From NCBI GenBank assembly GCA_020438595.1, contig JAGQUI010000080.1, positions 1 to 9,477 on the forward strand: 9,477 nt of DNA, in the 5' to 3' direction. This document shows, one piece after another, positions 1 to 6,427 of the stretch (positions are counted from its first letter, which is position 1; every line of letters starts with the position of its first letter). This stretch comes from Propionibacteriaceae bacterium. Lineage in GTDB: Bacteria; Actinomycetota; Actinomycetes; Propionibacteriales; Propionibacteriaceae. The translations under genes were made by a program, and so were the position numbers. The notes below the pieces were generated by a model that ran no database searches, was not told the origin of the DNA, and worked only from the letters and a program-made list of their open reading frames with translations.

Positions 1-45
1 AGTAGTGCGTTGCGCCGGATGGCCGAACACCCCGGATTCGTGTGA
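1..45 (+). CDS. 3' end of an upstream gene (partial)
   Basis: The first 45 bases read without interruption in frame 1 and end in TGA at 43-45, giving the tail SSALRRMAEHPGFV. Too little is present to name a family. An ATG at 45-47 shares the last base of the stop (TGATG), and a GTG at 59 starts the next gene, so the two genes are probably translationally coupled. If the downstream gene is an immunity gene, this could be the C-terminus of its cognate toxin, but that is only inference from position. Confidence 0.35.
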   Translation, partial: SSALRRMAEHPGFV

Positions 46-58
46 TGGAATTTGACGC

Positions 59-484
59 GTGGAGCTTGACGAGGAGTCGAAGGACCTTTGGCGCGCAGTG
101 GTGGCTGCAGCCCAGAGGGCCGTGGCCCAGTGCCCAGGCAACGTGGCCGAGATCGCCGTGCGTGACGAGGATCTCAGTATGGAGATCCGGCCACGGCGGG
201 GGGACGCTGCCGGGATTGAGATCGGCTTCAACGGCATCGACGAGGTCTATCTCCGGATCGGGCTGACCGACGCCTGGCTCTGGCAGGTCGACTCCAAACC
301 GTTGACCGAGACCGTCCACAACATTGTTGCCGCCGTGATGGCCGGAAGCATCGAGGAGGCTGGCAGCTTCACCGCTTCGGCCCGCCTGCAGACGCCGGAC
401 GGAGAAGTCCGTCTGGGAAGCCAACAGCTCCTGCCCATCCCGTGGGCATGGCGCCGCCGCCGCACCTACGCCCCCTATTCGTGA
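59..484 (+). CDS. Hypothetical small protein, possible immunity-type
   Basis: This is a 141-residue soluble protein of no family I recognise. It has a helical, acidic N-terminus (ELDEESKDLWRAVVAAAQ), a central beta-rich stretch with VYLRIGLTDAWLWQVD around residues 58-75, then a helix (TETVHNIVAAVMAG) and a basic C-terminus with RRRR near residue 132. Small size, mixed alpha/beta pattern and overlap with an upstream gene resemble immunity proteins of polymorphic toxins, but no diagnostic motif is seen. The GTG at 59 has a weak GGAA 8 nt upstream. An alternative start is the ATG at 45, which reads MEFDAW and would join this frame if one base were missing near 58-60. It ends 43 nt from the 3' end of the convergent gene at 528. 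Confidence 0.6.
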   Translation: MELDEESKDLWRAVVAAAQRAVAQCPGNVAEIAVRDEDLSMEIRPRRGDAAGIEIGFNGIDEVYLRIGLTDAWLWQVDSKPLTETVHNIVAAVMAGSIEEAGSFTASARLQTPDGEVRLGSQQLLPIPWAWRRRRTYAPYS

Positions 485-527
485 TACCCAGCGAAGTCGA
501 GCACCTCCTCGGCTGTGGCAGACCGTG

Positions 528-1055
528 TCAGTTCGGCCCCTGGCTGGGTGTGATTCGGGTGCCGCACTCTCGGAGTACCTGGTCGATCTTGGCCAGTTCG
601 CGAGGCCGCCAGGCGGGCACGTACCACTCCCCGGGCGGTGTGACCGACTCCAGATTCAGGCCCCAGAACAGCTTGTCGTAGCACCGGTTGGCCAGTCGCC
701 CGGAGAACCCCAGCGGCACGCCCAGCGACTTCGTGATGTCGTCCAGTGCGTTCCACGCGGTGATCACCGCAGCGATCTCCTCGCGTGACATCCGGTAGCC
801 CACCACGGCCCGGGCACGGTCCACATCCACCGAGCCGGCCGGTTCCTCATCGATCGGGATGCCGTTCTGCCCCAGGTCCGCGACCAGCGCGGCCTGGTCG
901 ACATACAAAGGGTGGTCGTCGCCGTGGCGGTAGGCGGGATCCTCCTCGGCGGGAGGATCGGCGTAGAGCACGGCGTACCAGTAGTCACGGCCACGCAACC
1001 GCAAGCTCACCAGGCCCGCCACCAGAGCGGCCGGCTGGACCGATTCGCTCGACAT
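528..1055 (-). CDS. Hypothetical protein, 175 residues
   Basis: The ATG at 1055 is preceded by an AGGAG box about 4-5 nt upstream, a good ribosome site. The protein is soluble, with an early aromatic strand (RGRDYWYAVLYADPP, residues about 22-36), an acidic middle, a helix with SREEIAAVITAWNALDD (about 90-106) and a Trp-rich C-terminal part (KLFWGLN, PGEWYVPAWRPRELAKIDQVL). I do not recognise the family; an immunity-type or other element-specific role is possible. It is last in a minus-strand run, 60 nt after the tetratricopeptide-like gene. Its C-terminus is doubtful: the stop at 528 follows a GGGG run, and adding one G there continues the frame as AELTRSATAEEVLDFAGYHE, ending at 475. Confidence 0.6.
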   Translation of the reverse strand: MSSESVQPAALVAGLVSLRLRGRDYWYAVLYADPPAEEDPAYRHGDDHPLYVDQAALVADLGQNGIPIDEEPAGSVDVDRARAVVGYRMSREEIAAVITAWNALDDITKSLGVPLGFSGRLANRCYDKLFWGLNLESVTPPGEWYVPAWRPRELAKIDQVLRECGTRITPSQGPN

Positions 1056-1115
1056 GTCTCTCCTCTCAGCCGCTTGACTCCGGTCACCAGGAGCATCCCG
1101 GACGCGTGCGACGAC

Positions 1116-1934
1116 TTAGCGCTTGGCGTGGGTCTGGGCGTCGAACTTGGCGCGCTTCCGGGTCCGGTGGGCACGGGATAGACGCCGTCGCGCCCATCTA
1201 TCGGTGTCTGCTGCTTCTCGAAACAGGTTCGTTGCTTCCTTGCGCTCGCCGCGGTTCCACCGGATCACCGCGGCGTTGAAGAGGGCGTGCCGATCTCCAG
1301 TTGCCTCCACGCTGCGCGCAAACAACTCCAGCGCGAGGTCCGGGTCGCCGCGCTCGTCGGCCATGTTGCCCAAAGGAACCCACGCTTCGGAGTAGCCGTC
1401 CCTTGCGGCGGACTCAAACAGCTGTCGTGCCTCCTCGACCCGGCCTGCCGCCTCCAGCGCGTACGCCGTGGTCAGGCGCACGAAAGGCTCTGCCTTGCCC
1501 GCCTCCGATAGCGCCTCCACAGTGGCCGCCGGATCACCGGCCCAATAGCGCCAATCGACCAGCAGAGCGTCCCACTCAGGATCAGGCTTGATCCGGGCCG
1601 CACGCGCCAACGCACGCACCGCCGGCCTTAGCCGTTCCCTGCGCCGAAACGCCAAGCCCCACCGCCGCAAGCCATCCGGATCACCGGCGCTCGCCGCATG
1701 GTGGGCAGCACGGTCCGCGTCCCGCTCATGCCCGAGCTCGTCATAGACCAGCGACGACAAGTAGTGACCCCGGGTATAGCCCATATCCGCAAGACCCAGA
1801 GCCGTGTCGAGGGCGTCGTGATAGCGCCCTGCGTCGAACTCGTCCTGGAACACTCCGAACAGGATCGCCACGCCAGGCCACACTTTGCGCGCCCGACGCC
1901 TCGCCACCCGCTTCCGGGAAGTGGAACGAGACAC
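1116..1934 (-). CDS. Tetratricopeptide/Sel1-like repeat protein
   Basis: This is a 272-residue soluble protein built mainly of helix-turn-helix repeats of TPR/Sel1 type. Repeat-like units are visible at about 32-65 (FDAGRYHDALDTALGLADMG), 103-133, 135-165 (DPAATVEALSEAG), 166-199 (RVEEARQLFESAARDG, then PLGNMADERG) and 200-245 (DPDLALELFARSVEATG). Such repeats act as protein-binding scaffolds; no catalytic domain is present. Both ends are basic (RKRVARRRARK at the N-terminus and RRRLSRAHRTRKRAK at the C-terminus). I chose GTG 1934 because an AGGTGAG box lies just upstream and the open frame before it, back to GTG 2105, reads as an unlikely Cys-rich stretch. It belongs to the same-strand run with the genes at 2164 and 528. 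Confidence 0.68.
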   Translation of the reverse strand: MSRSTSRKRVARRRARKVWPGVAILFGVFQDEFDAGRYHDALDTALGLADMGYTRGHYLSSLVYDELGHERDADRAAHHAASAGDPDGLRRWGLAFRRRERLRPAVRALARAARIKPDPEWDALLVDWRYWAGDPAATVEALSEAGKAEPFVRLTTAYALEAAGRVEEARQLFESAARDGYSEAWVPLGNMADERGDPDLALELFARSVEATGDRHALFNAAVIRWNRGERKEATNLFREAADTDRWARRRLSRAHRTRKRAKFDAQTHAKR

Positions 1935-2163
1935 GACCTGCTCACCTGCCCTCTCGAATCGCCCTCCTTCGGAGCCTGCCAGACATCCCTCGCTCAAGAC
2001 CAGCCAGCACGCGGGCCAGTAGCGCGGACAGCAGATCAGAACCCGACACAAGCCCGACTGCAGGACAGTGCCCGACCAACAACCGGAGCGAGTCCGCAAC
2101 GCCACCGAACATCCTGCATGCGGCTAGAAGCGGATACTCGCGGCTGACGACAGGTGGCCGCCT
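1935..2163. other. Intergenic gap of 229 nt
   Basis: No convincing gene is seen. The minus-strand frame open from 2105 is continuous with the tetratricopeptide-like gene but does not look like protein. The segment separates two minus-strand genes, so it may hold the promoter of the downstream one; I see no clear hairpin terminator or consensus promoter. Confidence 0.35.
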
Positions 2164-2727
2164 TCAATGGTCTTCCGGCAGTTCCACGTGAAGCGTCGCT
2201 GGGGCGGGTGTAATCACCAGCGATTCCCATATCGCATGGATCGCATCCGTTCCGGCAGCGGCGCAGGCTGTGGATTGTGGCCAGCCATCGGACATCCGAT
2301 CGATCGAGTGGCGAGTCTGTGTCGGGATTGGCTTGGACGGTGATGAAGTCGAGCACGTAGCCAGGAGCGCCCCAGTGCAATTCAGGATCTGGTCATAGAC
2401 GGCATGCATTCGAGGGGCGTACGCCCTCCGCACCGGACTCGAATCCCGCCCGACTCGTGGCTCGGAGGGCGGCTGGGGAAGAGCCCCGTTGAAGAACTGC
2501 AGAAGGACCGCCTCAACACCGCGGGGCGTGGCGCCCACGGCGTGTCCGAGCGTCGCGGAGAGATCGAGTTCGTCGGTCTCGGCCGGGCTCGCCTGCTGCA
2601 CATAGCCATCGCGGCAGATGTCGTAGTCCCAGCCCTCAACCCGGCTGGTAAGCCAGCCTTGCGGCAGCGTGACGGTGATGAAGCCGTCGCTGAGCACGGC
2701 ATTGCCTGTAGGCGCTGGTTCAGGCAT
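2164..2727 (-). CDS. Hypothetical protein with an internal out-of-frame segment
   Basis: The ATG at 2727 has a GGGAG box 11 nt upstream and gives 187 residues starting MPEPAPTGNAVLSDGF. An in-frame TTG at 2745 and a possible CTG at 2886 are alternatives. The N-terminal half looks like a real soluble protein (DGFITVTLPQGWL, EGWDYDICRDGYVQQ). From about 2380 to 2264 the open frame turns Ser/Thr/Cys-rich, while another minus-strand frame reads HWGAPGYVLDFITVQANP and DRSDVRWLATIHSL. After about 2264 the first frame again looks real (TDAIHAIWESLVI). The likely protein therefore has two compensating single-base shifts. I recognise no family; given the neighbours an immunity-type role is conceivable. 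It lies directly downstream of the 91-residue gene. Confidence 0.55.
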   Translation of the reverse strand: MPEPAPTGNAVLSDGFITVTLPQGWLTSRVEGWDYDICRDGYVQQASPAETDELDLSATLGHAVGATPRGVEAVLLQFFNGALPQPPSEPRVGRDSSPVRRAYAPRMHAVYDQILNCTGALLATCSTSSPSKPIPTQTRHSIDRMSDGWPQSTACAAAGTDAIHAIWESLVITPAPATLHVELPEDH

Positions 2728-2882
2728 CGCAGACCCATCTCCCAAGACTGTGGTCGGGCCAAGTATCCCCTTCTGCCCGACACCGTGTGCCTCAATGCGC
2801 TCAACCAGAGCCTCGGCAAGACCACCTGCGCCAACGGCGGCACGTGCGGATGTTTGGGCTCCGCGCCGCAGATGGCCTTGGC

Positions 2883-3158
2883 TCAGCCGCTGCCTTGGAT
2901 CATCACCCAGCCATTGAAGTCGAAGACCCGGCGGATTCGAGACAGCACCTCTTCGCGGGGACGTTCCAGACTGTCAGGAATCGTGCTCGTGTCGACAGCC
3001 AACTCACGCCAATCCGCCATGGGCTCAACGAAGACGTGAATCAGGCCGAGGTTGTCGGTGTACTGCAGGTCGTTCCGACCCATGACTCGCACCGCGTATC
3101 CCTCGGACGATCTGACCCACCCCCGCCACCAGACCCGTTTGAAGGTCTCGGCTGTCAT
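2883..3158 (-). CDS. Small hypothetical protein, possibly Imm74-like
   Basis: This 91-residue protein begins MTAETFKRVWWRGWVRSSEG and ends RVFDFNGWVMIQGSG. The order is strand-rich first half (GYAVRVMGR, LIHVFVEPM), a conserved-looking Trp (ADWREL), a loop with Pro, then a helix (REEVLSRIRRVFDF) and a last strand (GWVMIQ). This resembles my recollection of the Imm74 group of small immunity proteins, which would neutralise a partner toxin in the cytoplasm, but the match is by pattern only. There is no clear Shine-Dalgarno box; instead TAGCCT sits exactly 6 nt before the ATG, suggesting a leaderless message. It is first in the minus-strand run, and its TGA overlaps a CTG in the frame of the next gene (CTGA). 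Confidence 0.6.
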   Translation of the reverse strand: MTAETFKRVWWRGWVRSSEGYAVRVMGRNDLQYTDNLGLIHVFVEPMADWRELAVDTSTIPDSLERPREEVLSRIRRVFDFNGWVMIQGSG

Positions 3159-3164
3159 GCCCAG

Positions 3165-3170
3165 AGGCTA
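3165..3170 (-). promoter_or_regulatory. Putative -10 box of a leaderless transcript
   Basis: On the minus strand TAGCCT is followed by 6 nt and then ATG at 3158. This matches the actinobacterial TANNNT box placed so that transcription starts at or next to the start codon. No convincing -35 was found. Confidence 0.3.
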
Positions 3171-3284
3171 CCGCGTAAAGCATGCGGACGATGTGTGGGT
3201 CACGCGAGCCTGCTCAACAGACCTCGCGGCAGAACAGTGCGTTCGGCCGGTTCCTTCGGCGGCGTCCGATGAGCTGGGTGCAAT

Positions 3285-3713
3285 ATGGATGACGTGGCTG
3301 CTGGGAATCGGAACGAGGGATCCTGGGTCCGTGCTCTTCTGGCTCTGCTCGGGGTGGGATTCATCTCAGTGGCCCTGCTGCTCGTCGGGTTGTGGCTGTT
3401 CGACGTGCCTGCTCCGACGCGCTTCCTTGTGGTGCCGTTAGGTATTGGCAGTCTGGGCTTGCTCGGTCTGGTCGGAGCTGGGGTGGGGCGGGCGTTTGCG
3501 CGGTGGCTGCTGGCCGGCTTCGGTGTCGTCCTGGTCGGCGGTGCGGTTGCTGGCGTGATCGAATCGTCTTCCTGGAGTTCCCCGGTCCGGTTCGTGATGG
3601 TGGTGTGCTGCTCGATGCTCCTGTTCGGCGTCCTGGCGCTGGTGGTGGCGCTCAGATCGATTCTGGCGCGTCGCCGCGACCAGCTGGTGGCGGTATCGGT
3701 GGAGCGTCCTTAA
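3285..3713 (+). CDS. Four-helix membrane protein, unknown function
   Basis: This 142-residue protein has four hydrophobic segments at about 17-39, 46-66, 73-93 and 102-123, short loops, and a basic C-terminal tail (ILARRRDQL) likely to be cytoplasmic. The residue content (Gly, Val, Leu, Ala) is typical of a small integral membrane protein, and nothing points to a transporter or enzyme family. The ATG at 3285 is the first in frame, with only a weak GAGCTGGG upstream. It is divergent from the 91-residue gene (126 nt apart) and followed 99 nt later by another small membrane protein on the same strand. Confidence 0.6.
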   Translation: MDDVAAGNRNEGSWVRALLALLGVGFISVALLLVGLWLFDVPAPTRFLVVPLGIGSLGLLGLVGAGVGRAFARWLLAGFGVVLVGGAVAGVIESSSWSSPVRFVMVVCCSMLLFGVLALVVALRSILARRRDQLVAVSVERP

Positions 3714-3750
3714 CGCAGGGCCGGTCGTGCGCGAGGTGCGGCAAGGTAGT

Positions 3751-3782
3751 GCGTGCGATCTGCGAGCAGTCAGCGTGCGATC
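3751..3782 (+). repeat. 10-bp direct repeat before the next gene
   Basis: GCGTGCGATC occurs at 3751-3760 and again at 3773-3782, 22 bp apart, which is about two helical turns. It lies 31 nt upstream of the GTG at 3813, a fitting place for a regulator binding twice on the same face. This function is inference. Confidence 0.35.
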
Positions 3783-3812
3783 CTTGTGTTGCCAGACCCT
3801 AGGGAGGTGAGG

Positions 3813-4250
3813 GTGGTCAACAACAAGCCGACGGTGCCCGCCACCGACGGCAGCGATGACGCAATGCACCCGGTGCCCGAGCCGGCCGTGTGGCCGTCGT
3901 ACGACGACAGCGAGCCAGCCTCCGGTCACGTCGTTGAGCCGCTGATGCGGGATCCCGAAACGCCACGACGCATGATCTGGGCGGGCCTGGACCCCAGCCG
4001 GATCCGCAGCCGCACACCCAAGGGGGTCTGGCGCGACCAGTTCGACTTCTTCCACACCCGCCGATCTGTGGTCGGGTTCATCGCGTTCCTGGCCGCCCTG
4101 GCCACATCCCTCGCCGTACTGAACATCTACTGGTTCATCGGCTGGTGCCTGGCAGCAGTGATCAGCCTCATCGTGTTCGTGCGGGACACAGCCCTCACCA
4201 CAAGCTGGATGAGGGCAGCAAGCCACGACCGCGACGTCGACGTCGTCTAG
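3813..4250 (+). CDS. Two-helix membrane protein with long soluble N-terminus
   Basis: The GTG at 3813 is set by a strong AGGGAGG box (3801-3807) 5 nt upstream; longer in-frame starts such as ATG 3753 lack one. The 145-residue protein has about 80 hydrophilic, Pro/Asp/Glu-rich residues, then a basic segment (RRMIWAGLDPSRIRSRTPK), an aromatic stretch (WRDQFDFFHTRR), two hydrophobic segments at about 85-103 and 106-123, and an acidic tail (HDRDVDVV). Two helices in hairpin form would put both ends on the same side of the membrane. I do not recognise the family. It converges on the WapI-like gene with a 123-nt gap. Confidence 0.62.
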   Translation: MVNNKPTVPATDGSDDAMHPVPEPAVWPSYDDSEPASGHVVEPLMRDPETPRRMIWAGLDPSRIRSRTPKGVWRDQFDFFHTRRSVVGFIAFLAALATSLAVLNIYWFIGWCLAAVISLIVFVRDTALTTSWMRAASHDRDVDVV

Positions 4251-4308
4251 CCACTCGACCAAGACCACGCGGGTGCCAACTTGAGGGCGGTCGCGCTCGG
4301 GAACCGGC

Positions 4309-4323
4309 CAGCCGAAAAGGCTG
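4309..4323. terminator. Small hairpin between convergent genes
   Basis: CAGCC (4309-4313), loop GAAAA, GGCTG (4319-4323) forms a 5-bp stem with a stable-type loop between two convergent genes. There is no clear T tract, so a terminator role is only possible. Confidence 0.25.
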
Positions 4324-4373
4324 CCCTCGCACACCGCGGCAGATGGGCACGATTCGCATGCCCGGACGACGCC

Positions 4374-4859
4374 CTAGCGAGGAGCAAGGTCGGGGTACCT
4401 GCCTGCTTCAGACGACCAGACCTCCGCGGCATTCCGTAGGAGTTGTCCGTCGACCTTGAAATCGAGATGCACTGGGTCGCCCGCATATCGACAAGCCTGA
4501 CTCCGGGGCAGGAACTCCAAGTCGAGTGAAACCCTCAACCACACACCGGAGTTGCGAGCTAGCAACTGAAAACCAAGAACGGGCTCCAAAAAGGTCAACG
4601 GCCGTGGGGAATCCTCGAAGCCGTTCTCTGGGTCGTAATGCTCGGCGAAGGCAGCGGCCCTCTCTAGCCAGGTGGCCACTTCGAGGGTTTCCTCACAGGT
4701 GAGCCAAGGGCCTCGAAGGGACCAAGACTCCAAACCATCGGCGGCTTCGCCTTCAAGCATGTGCCATGAGTAGCGCTCGCGTGGGTCGTCAGCGTCTGGG
4801 AACTGATAGCCCACCACCCGTAGCTCGAACCGTCGGCCGCCAACACCCGCCATTCGCAC
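4374..4859 (-). CDS. WapI-family-like immunity protein
   Basis: The 161-residue protein follows the layout I associate with WapI-type immunity proteins, which bind and block the C-terminal toxin domain of a secreted polymorphic toxin. It has an N-terminal strand with FELRVVGYQFPD (11-22), a Trp strand (WSLRG, 46-50), PWLTCEETLEVATWLE (51-66), a spacer, TFLEPVLGFQLLA (89-101), and a hydrophobic strand pair WLRVSLDLEFLP (107-118). No signal peptide or membrane helix is seen, so it would be cytoplasmic. The start is GTG 4859 or ATG 4853; no strong ribosome site is present, and the upstream GAGAAG touches one arm of an 11-bp inverted repeat. No toxin gene lies beside it, only the integrase gene upstream on the same strand. 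Family assignment is by remembered pattern, not search. Confidence 0.58.
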   Translation of the reverse strand: MRMAGVGGRRFELRVVGYQFPDADDPRERYSWHMLEGEAADGLESWSLRGPWLTCEETLEVATWLERAAAFAEHYDPENGFEDSPRPLTFLEPVLGFQLLARNSGVWLRVSLDLEFLPRSQACRYAGDPVHLDFKVDGQLLRNAAEVWSSEAGRYPDLAPR

Positions 4860-4869
4860 GCAGGGATCT

Positions 4870-4923
4870 TCTCATGCCGAGGCCAGAGCAGGCCGCTCCG
4901 CAAGCGCACTCATCGGCATGAGA
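4870..4923. promoter_or_regulatory. 11-bp inverted repeat upstream of the WapI-like gene
   Basis: TCTCATGCCGA (4870-4880) and TCGGCATGAGA (4913-4923) are perfect inverted copies separated by 32 nt. In the minus-strand message the second arm lies just ahead of the WapI-like start codon and takes in part of GAGAAG, the only candidate ribosome site. It could be an operator, a leader hairpin masking the site, or a terminator after the integrase gene. Confidence 0.45.
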
Positions 4924-4974
4924 GTGATGTTCGGGAGTGGACGGAGCCATCGCCAGCGTCCCGACGGACCTCGT

Positions 4975-6231
4975 CTACTTCTTGTTGCCGGCGATAATCA
5001 TGTCGAGGCTTTTGACGACTTCGGTCATGTGGTCGGCGGCGACCTCTTGGTAGCGCAGGGCCATGCCGGGGGTGGTGTGTCCGGCGACGGCTTGGAGTTC
5101 GCGGATGGTGGCTCCGGCGAGGGCGGTGTAGGTGAGTCCGACGTGGCGGAGGTCGTGGAAACGGATGCCCTCGATGCCGGCGGACTTGCAGGCGCATAGC
5201 CAGGCTGCGCGCCATTCGGTGTCGGTGACGTGGCCGCCGTCCTGGCGCCAGAAGAGCAGCCCGTTGGGCCCGAGCTGGGCGTGGTCACGCAGGTGCATCC
5301 GAACGGTCTCGATCATCGACGGCGGGATGCGGACGTTGCGGATACCGGCCTCGGTCTTCGGCGCGCCGACGTGCTCGGTTCGCTGGCCCGCGTGGACGAC
5401 GCCGCGGGATACCTTCACCAGACCCCGTTGGAGGTCGATGTCCTTGCGGCGGAGTTCCCGGATCTCTCCGGAGCGCAGCGCACACCAAGCTCCCAGCAGC
5501 ACACCGAGCTGCCATTCGTCGGGCATGGCGTCGGCGATCTGCTGAACCTCACCGGGGGTGATCGGATCGATACTGCGGCGGCGGGACGGCTTGCCGGCAC
5601 CCTTCACCCGGACAGGGCTGACCTCGAGGATGCCGTCGTCGACCGCGGCCAGGCAAATCGTGCGGAGGAACTGGTAGGCCTGATCGCAGCTGCGCCGCCT
5701 CTCGGTCAGGGGCAGCGTCCGCCACCAGTTCTGCACCTGGGCCCGGTTGAGGTCGGCGATCGGCACGTCACCGAGCGGGTGGGTCGTCCAGACCTTCGGA
5801 CGCGCCCGCTTGCCGGTGCGGAGATTGGGGCGGAGGCTGAATGCGAGCGGCTCGCCGCAGATGTAGATCCGCAGGCTCGCCTCGTACCGTGCACGTGTGG
5901 TCTCACGGATGTCAGCCGTGGCCAGCCATTGGCGAGCGTAGCTGGATACCGTGGGACGGTCGGCTGCGGCCTTCACCTCGCCGTGGCGTGCGGCCTCGCG
6001 TTCGGCGGGCGGCGTCCACTGCCCGGTCTCGATCAGGCGACGTTCGGTCTCGAGCCAGATTCGGGCATCTCCCTCGGTCTGGAAGGTCGTGGGCGCGATG
6101 TAGACCGCGCTGGCGGAGACACCAGGGATGCCGCCGTGCCGGTAGCTCGCCTGGAAGTTGCCTGACGTCTTGAGCCGCACCGTCCCCCAGGAGCTGCGAT
6201 GCCTCGCCGAGCCCCTCGTGCGACGTGCCAT
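4975..6231 (-). CDS. int: Tyrosine recombinase / site-specific integrase
   Basis: This 418-residue integrase has all expected parts: a basic N-terminal arm-site-binding region (about 1-65), a SAM-like core-binding domain (about 92-205) and the catalytic domain (about 222-405). The active-site set is complete: Arg253 in CALRSGEIREL, Lys292 in APKTEAGIR, His359 and Arg362 in HDLRH, His385 in AGHTTPG and the nucleophile Tyr394 in MALRYQ. It would cut and rejoin an attP/attB pair to integrate or excise an element. I start at ATG 6231 because GGGAG lies 8 nt upstream; the ATG at 6246 lacks a box. Its gene starts about 170 nt from a tRNA-Arg 3'-end copy at 6404-6427, the usual layout for actinobacterial integrative elements. 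No excisionase gene is visible beside it. Confidence 0.95.
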   Translation of the reverse strand: MARRTRGSARHRSSWGTVRLKTSGNFQASYRHGGIPGVSASAVYIAPTTFQTEGDARIWLETERRLIETGQWTPPAEREAARHGEVKAAADRPTVSSYARQWLATADIRETTRARYEASLRIYICGEPLAFSLRPNLRTGKRARPKVWTTHPLGDVPIADLNRAQVQNWWRTLPLTERRRSCDQAYQFLRTICLAAVDDGILEVSPVRVKGAGKPSRRRSIDPITPGEVQQIADAMPDEWQLGVLLGAWCALRSGEIRELRRKDIDLQRGLVKVSRGVVHAGQRTEHVGAPKTEAGIRNVRIPPSMIETVRMHLRDHAQLGPNGLLFWRQDGGHVTDTEWRAAWLCACKSAGIEGIRFHDLRHVGLTYTALAGATIRELQAVAGHTTPGMALRYQEVAADHMTEVVKSLDMIIAGNKK

Positions 6232-6254
6232 TTCTGCCACTCCCATCTGGTGCG

Positions 6255-6287
6255 CGGGCCCTTGACGGGCCCCTATCGGGCCCTTAG
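6255..6287. repeat. Three tandem 11-bp CGGGCCC repeats
   Basis: Units CGGGCCCTTGA, CGGGCCCCTAT and CGGGCCCTTAG run head to tail, each with a GGGCCC palindrome, one helical turn apart. They lie just upstream of the integrase start, between the gene and the attachment site. Integrase arm sites or an operator for integrase expression are the likely roles. Confidence 0.6.
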
Positions 6288-6303
6288 GTACACATCACAT
6301 GCC

Positions 6304-6320
6304 TATGCACGGGTATGCAC
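6304..6320. repeat. TATGCAC direct repeat
   Basis: TATGCAC occurs at 6304-6310 and 6314-6320, separated by GGG, a 10-bp period. Together with the CGGGCCC array this gives two repeat families in the integrase upstream region, as in attP regions with arm-type sites. A protein-binding role is inferred. Confidence 0.4.
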
Positions 6321-6403
6321 TCGTGGCAACCGAAAGTATTGAAACACCTAGTCAAGAGCACTATATCAGTGTTGGCAAGGGCCTCCGAAATTCACCGTTC
6401 CAC

Positions 6404-6427
6404 GGATTCGAATCCCATTGGGGGCAC
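6404..6427 (+). other. Attachment site: 3' end of a tRNA-Arg-type gene (attR/attL remnant)
   Basis: The segment contains a T-loop TTCGAAT (6407-6413), the 3' T-stem CCCAT and an acceptor-like TGGGGGC followed by A, as at the 3' end of actinobacterial tRNA-Arg genes. The 5' side does not continue a tRNA: the T-stem partner (ACGGA) pairs poorly and no D or anticodon arm is present. This is what remains at the far end of an element integrated into a tRNA. GGATTCGAATCC (6404-6415) is also a perfect 12-bp palindrome. The identical core probably starts near 6407; its exact edges need the other end of the element. Confidence 0.6.

Noticed and set aside
1935..2105. N-terminal 57 residues of the tetratricopeptide-like protein from GTG 2105
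   Set aside because: The stretch is Cys/Trp-rich and unlike the rest, and a better start with AGGTGAG upstream exists at 1934.
3438..4334. 298-codon minus-strand open frame over the two membrane proteins
   Set aside because: Low-complexity His/Arg/Pro content, no ribosome site; the plus-strand genes have hydrophobic helices and, for the second, a strong Shine-Dalgarno box.
5230..6165. 311-codon plus-strand open frame opposite the integrase
   Set aside because: Antisense to a complete integrase with all catalytic residues; no start context or recognizable motif.
6255..6320. CRISPR array
   Set aside because: Repeats are 7-11 bp and tandem, without spacers of uniform length, and no cas gene is present.
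6350..6427. A complete functional tRNA gene
   Set aside because: Only the T-loop and acceptor 3' side fit; the T-stem pairs poorly and no anticodon or D arm precedes it.
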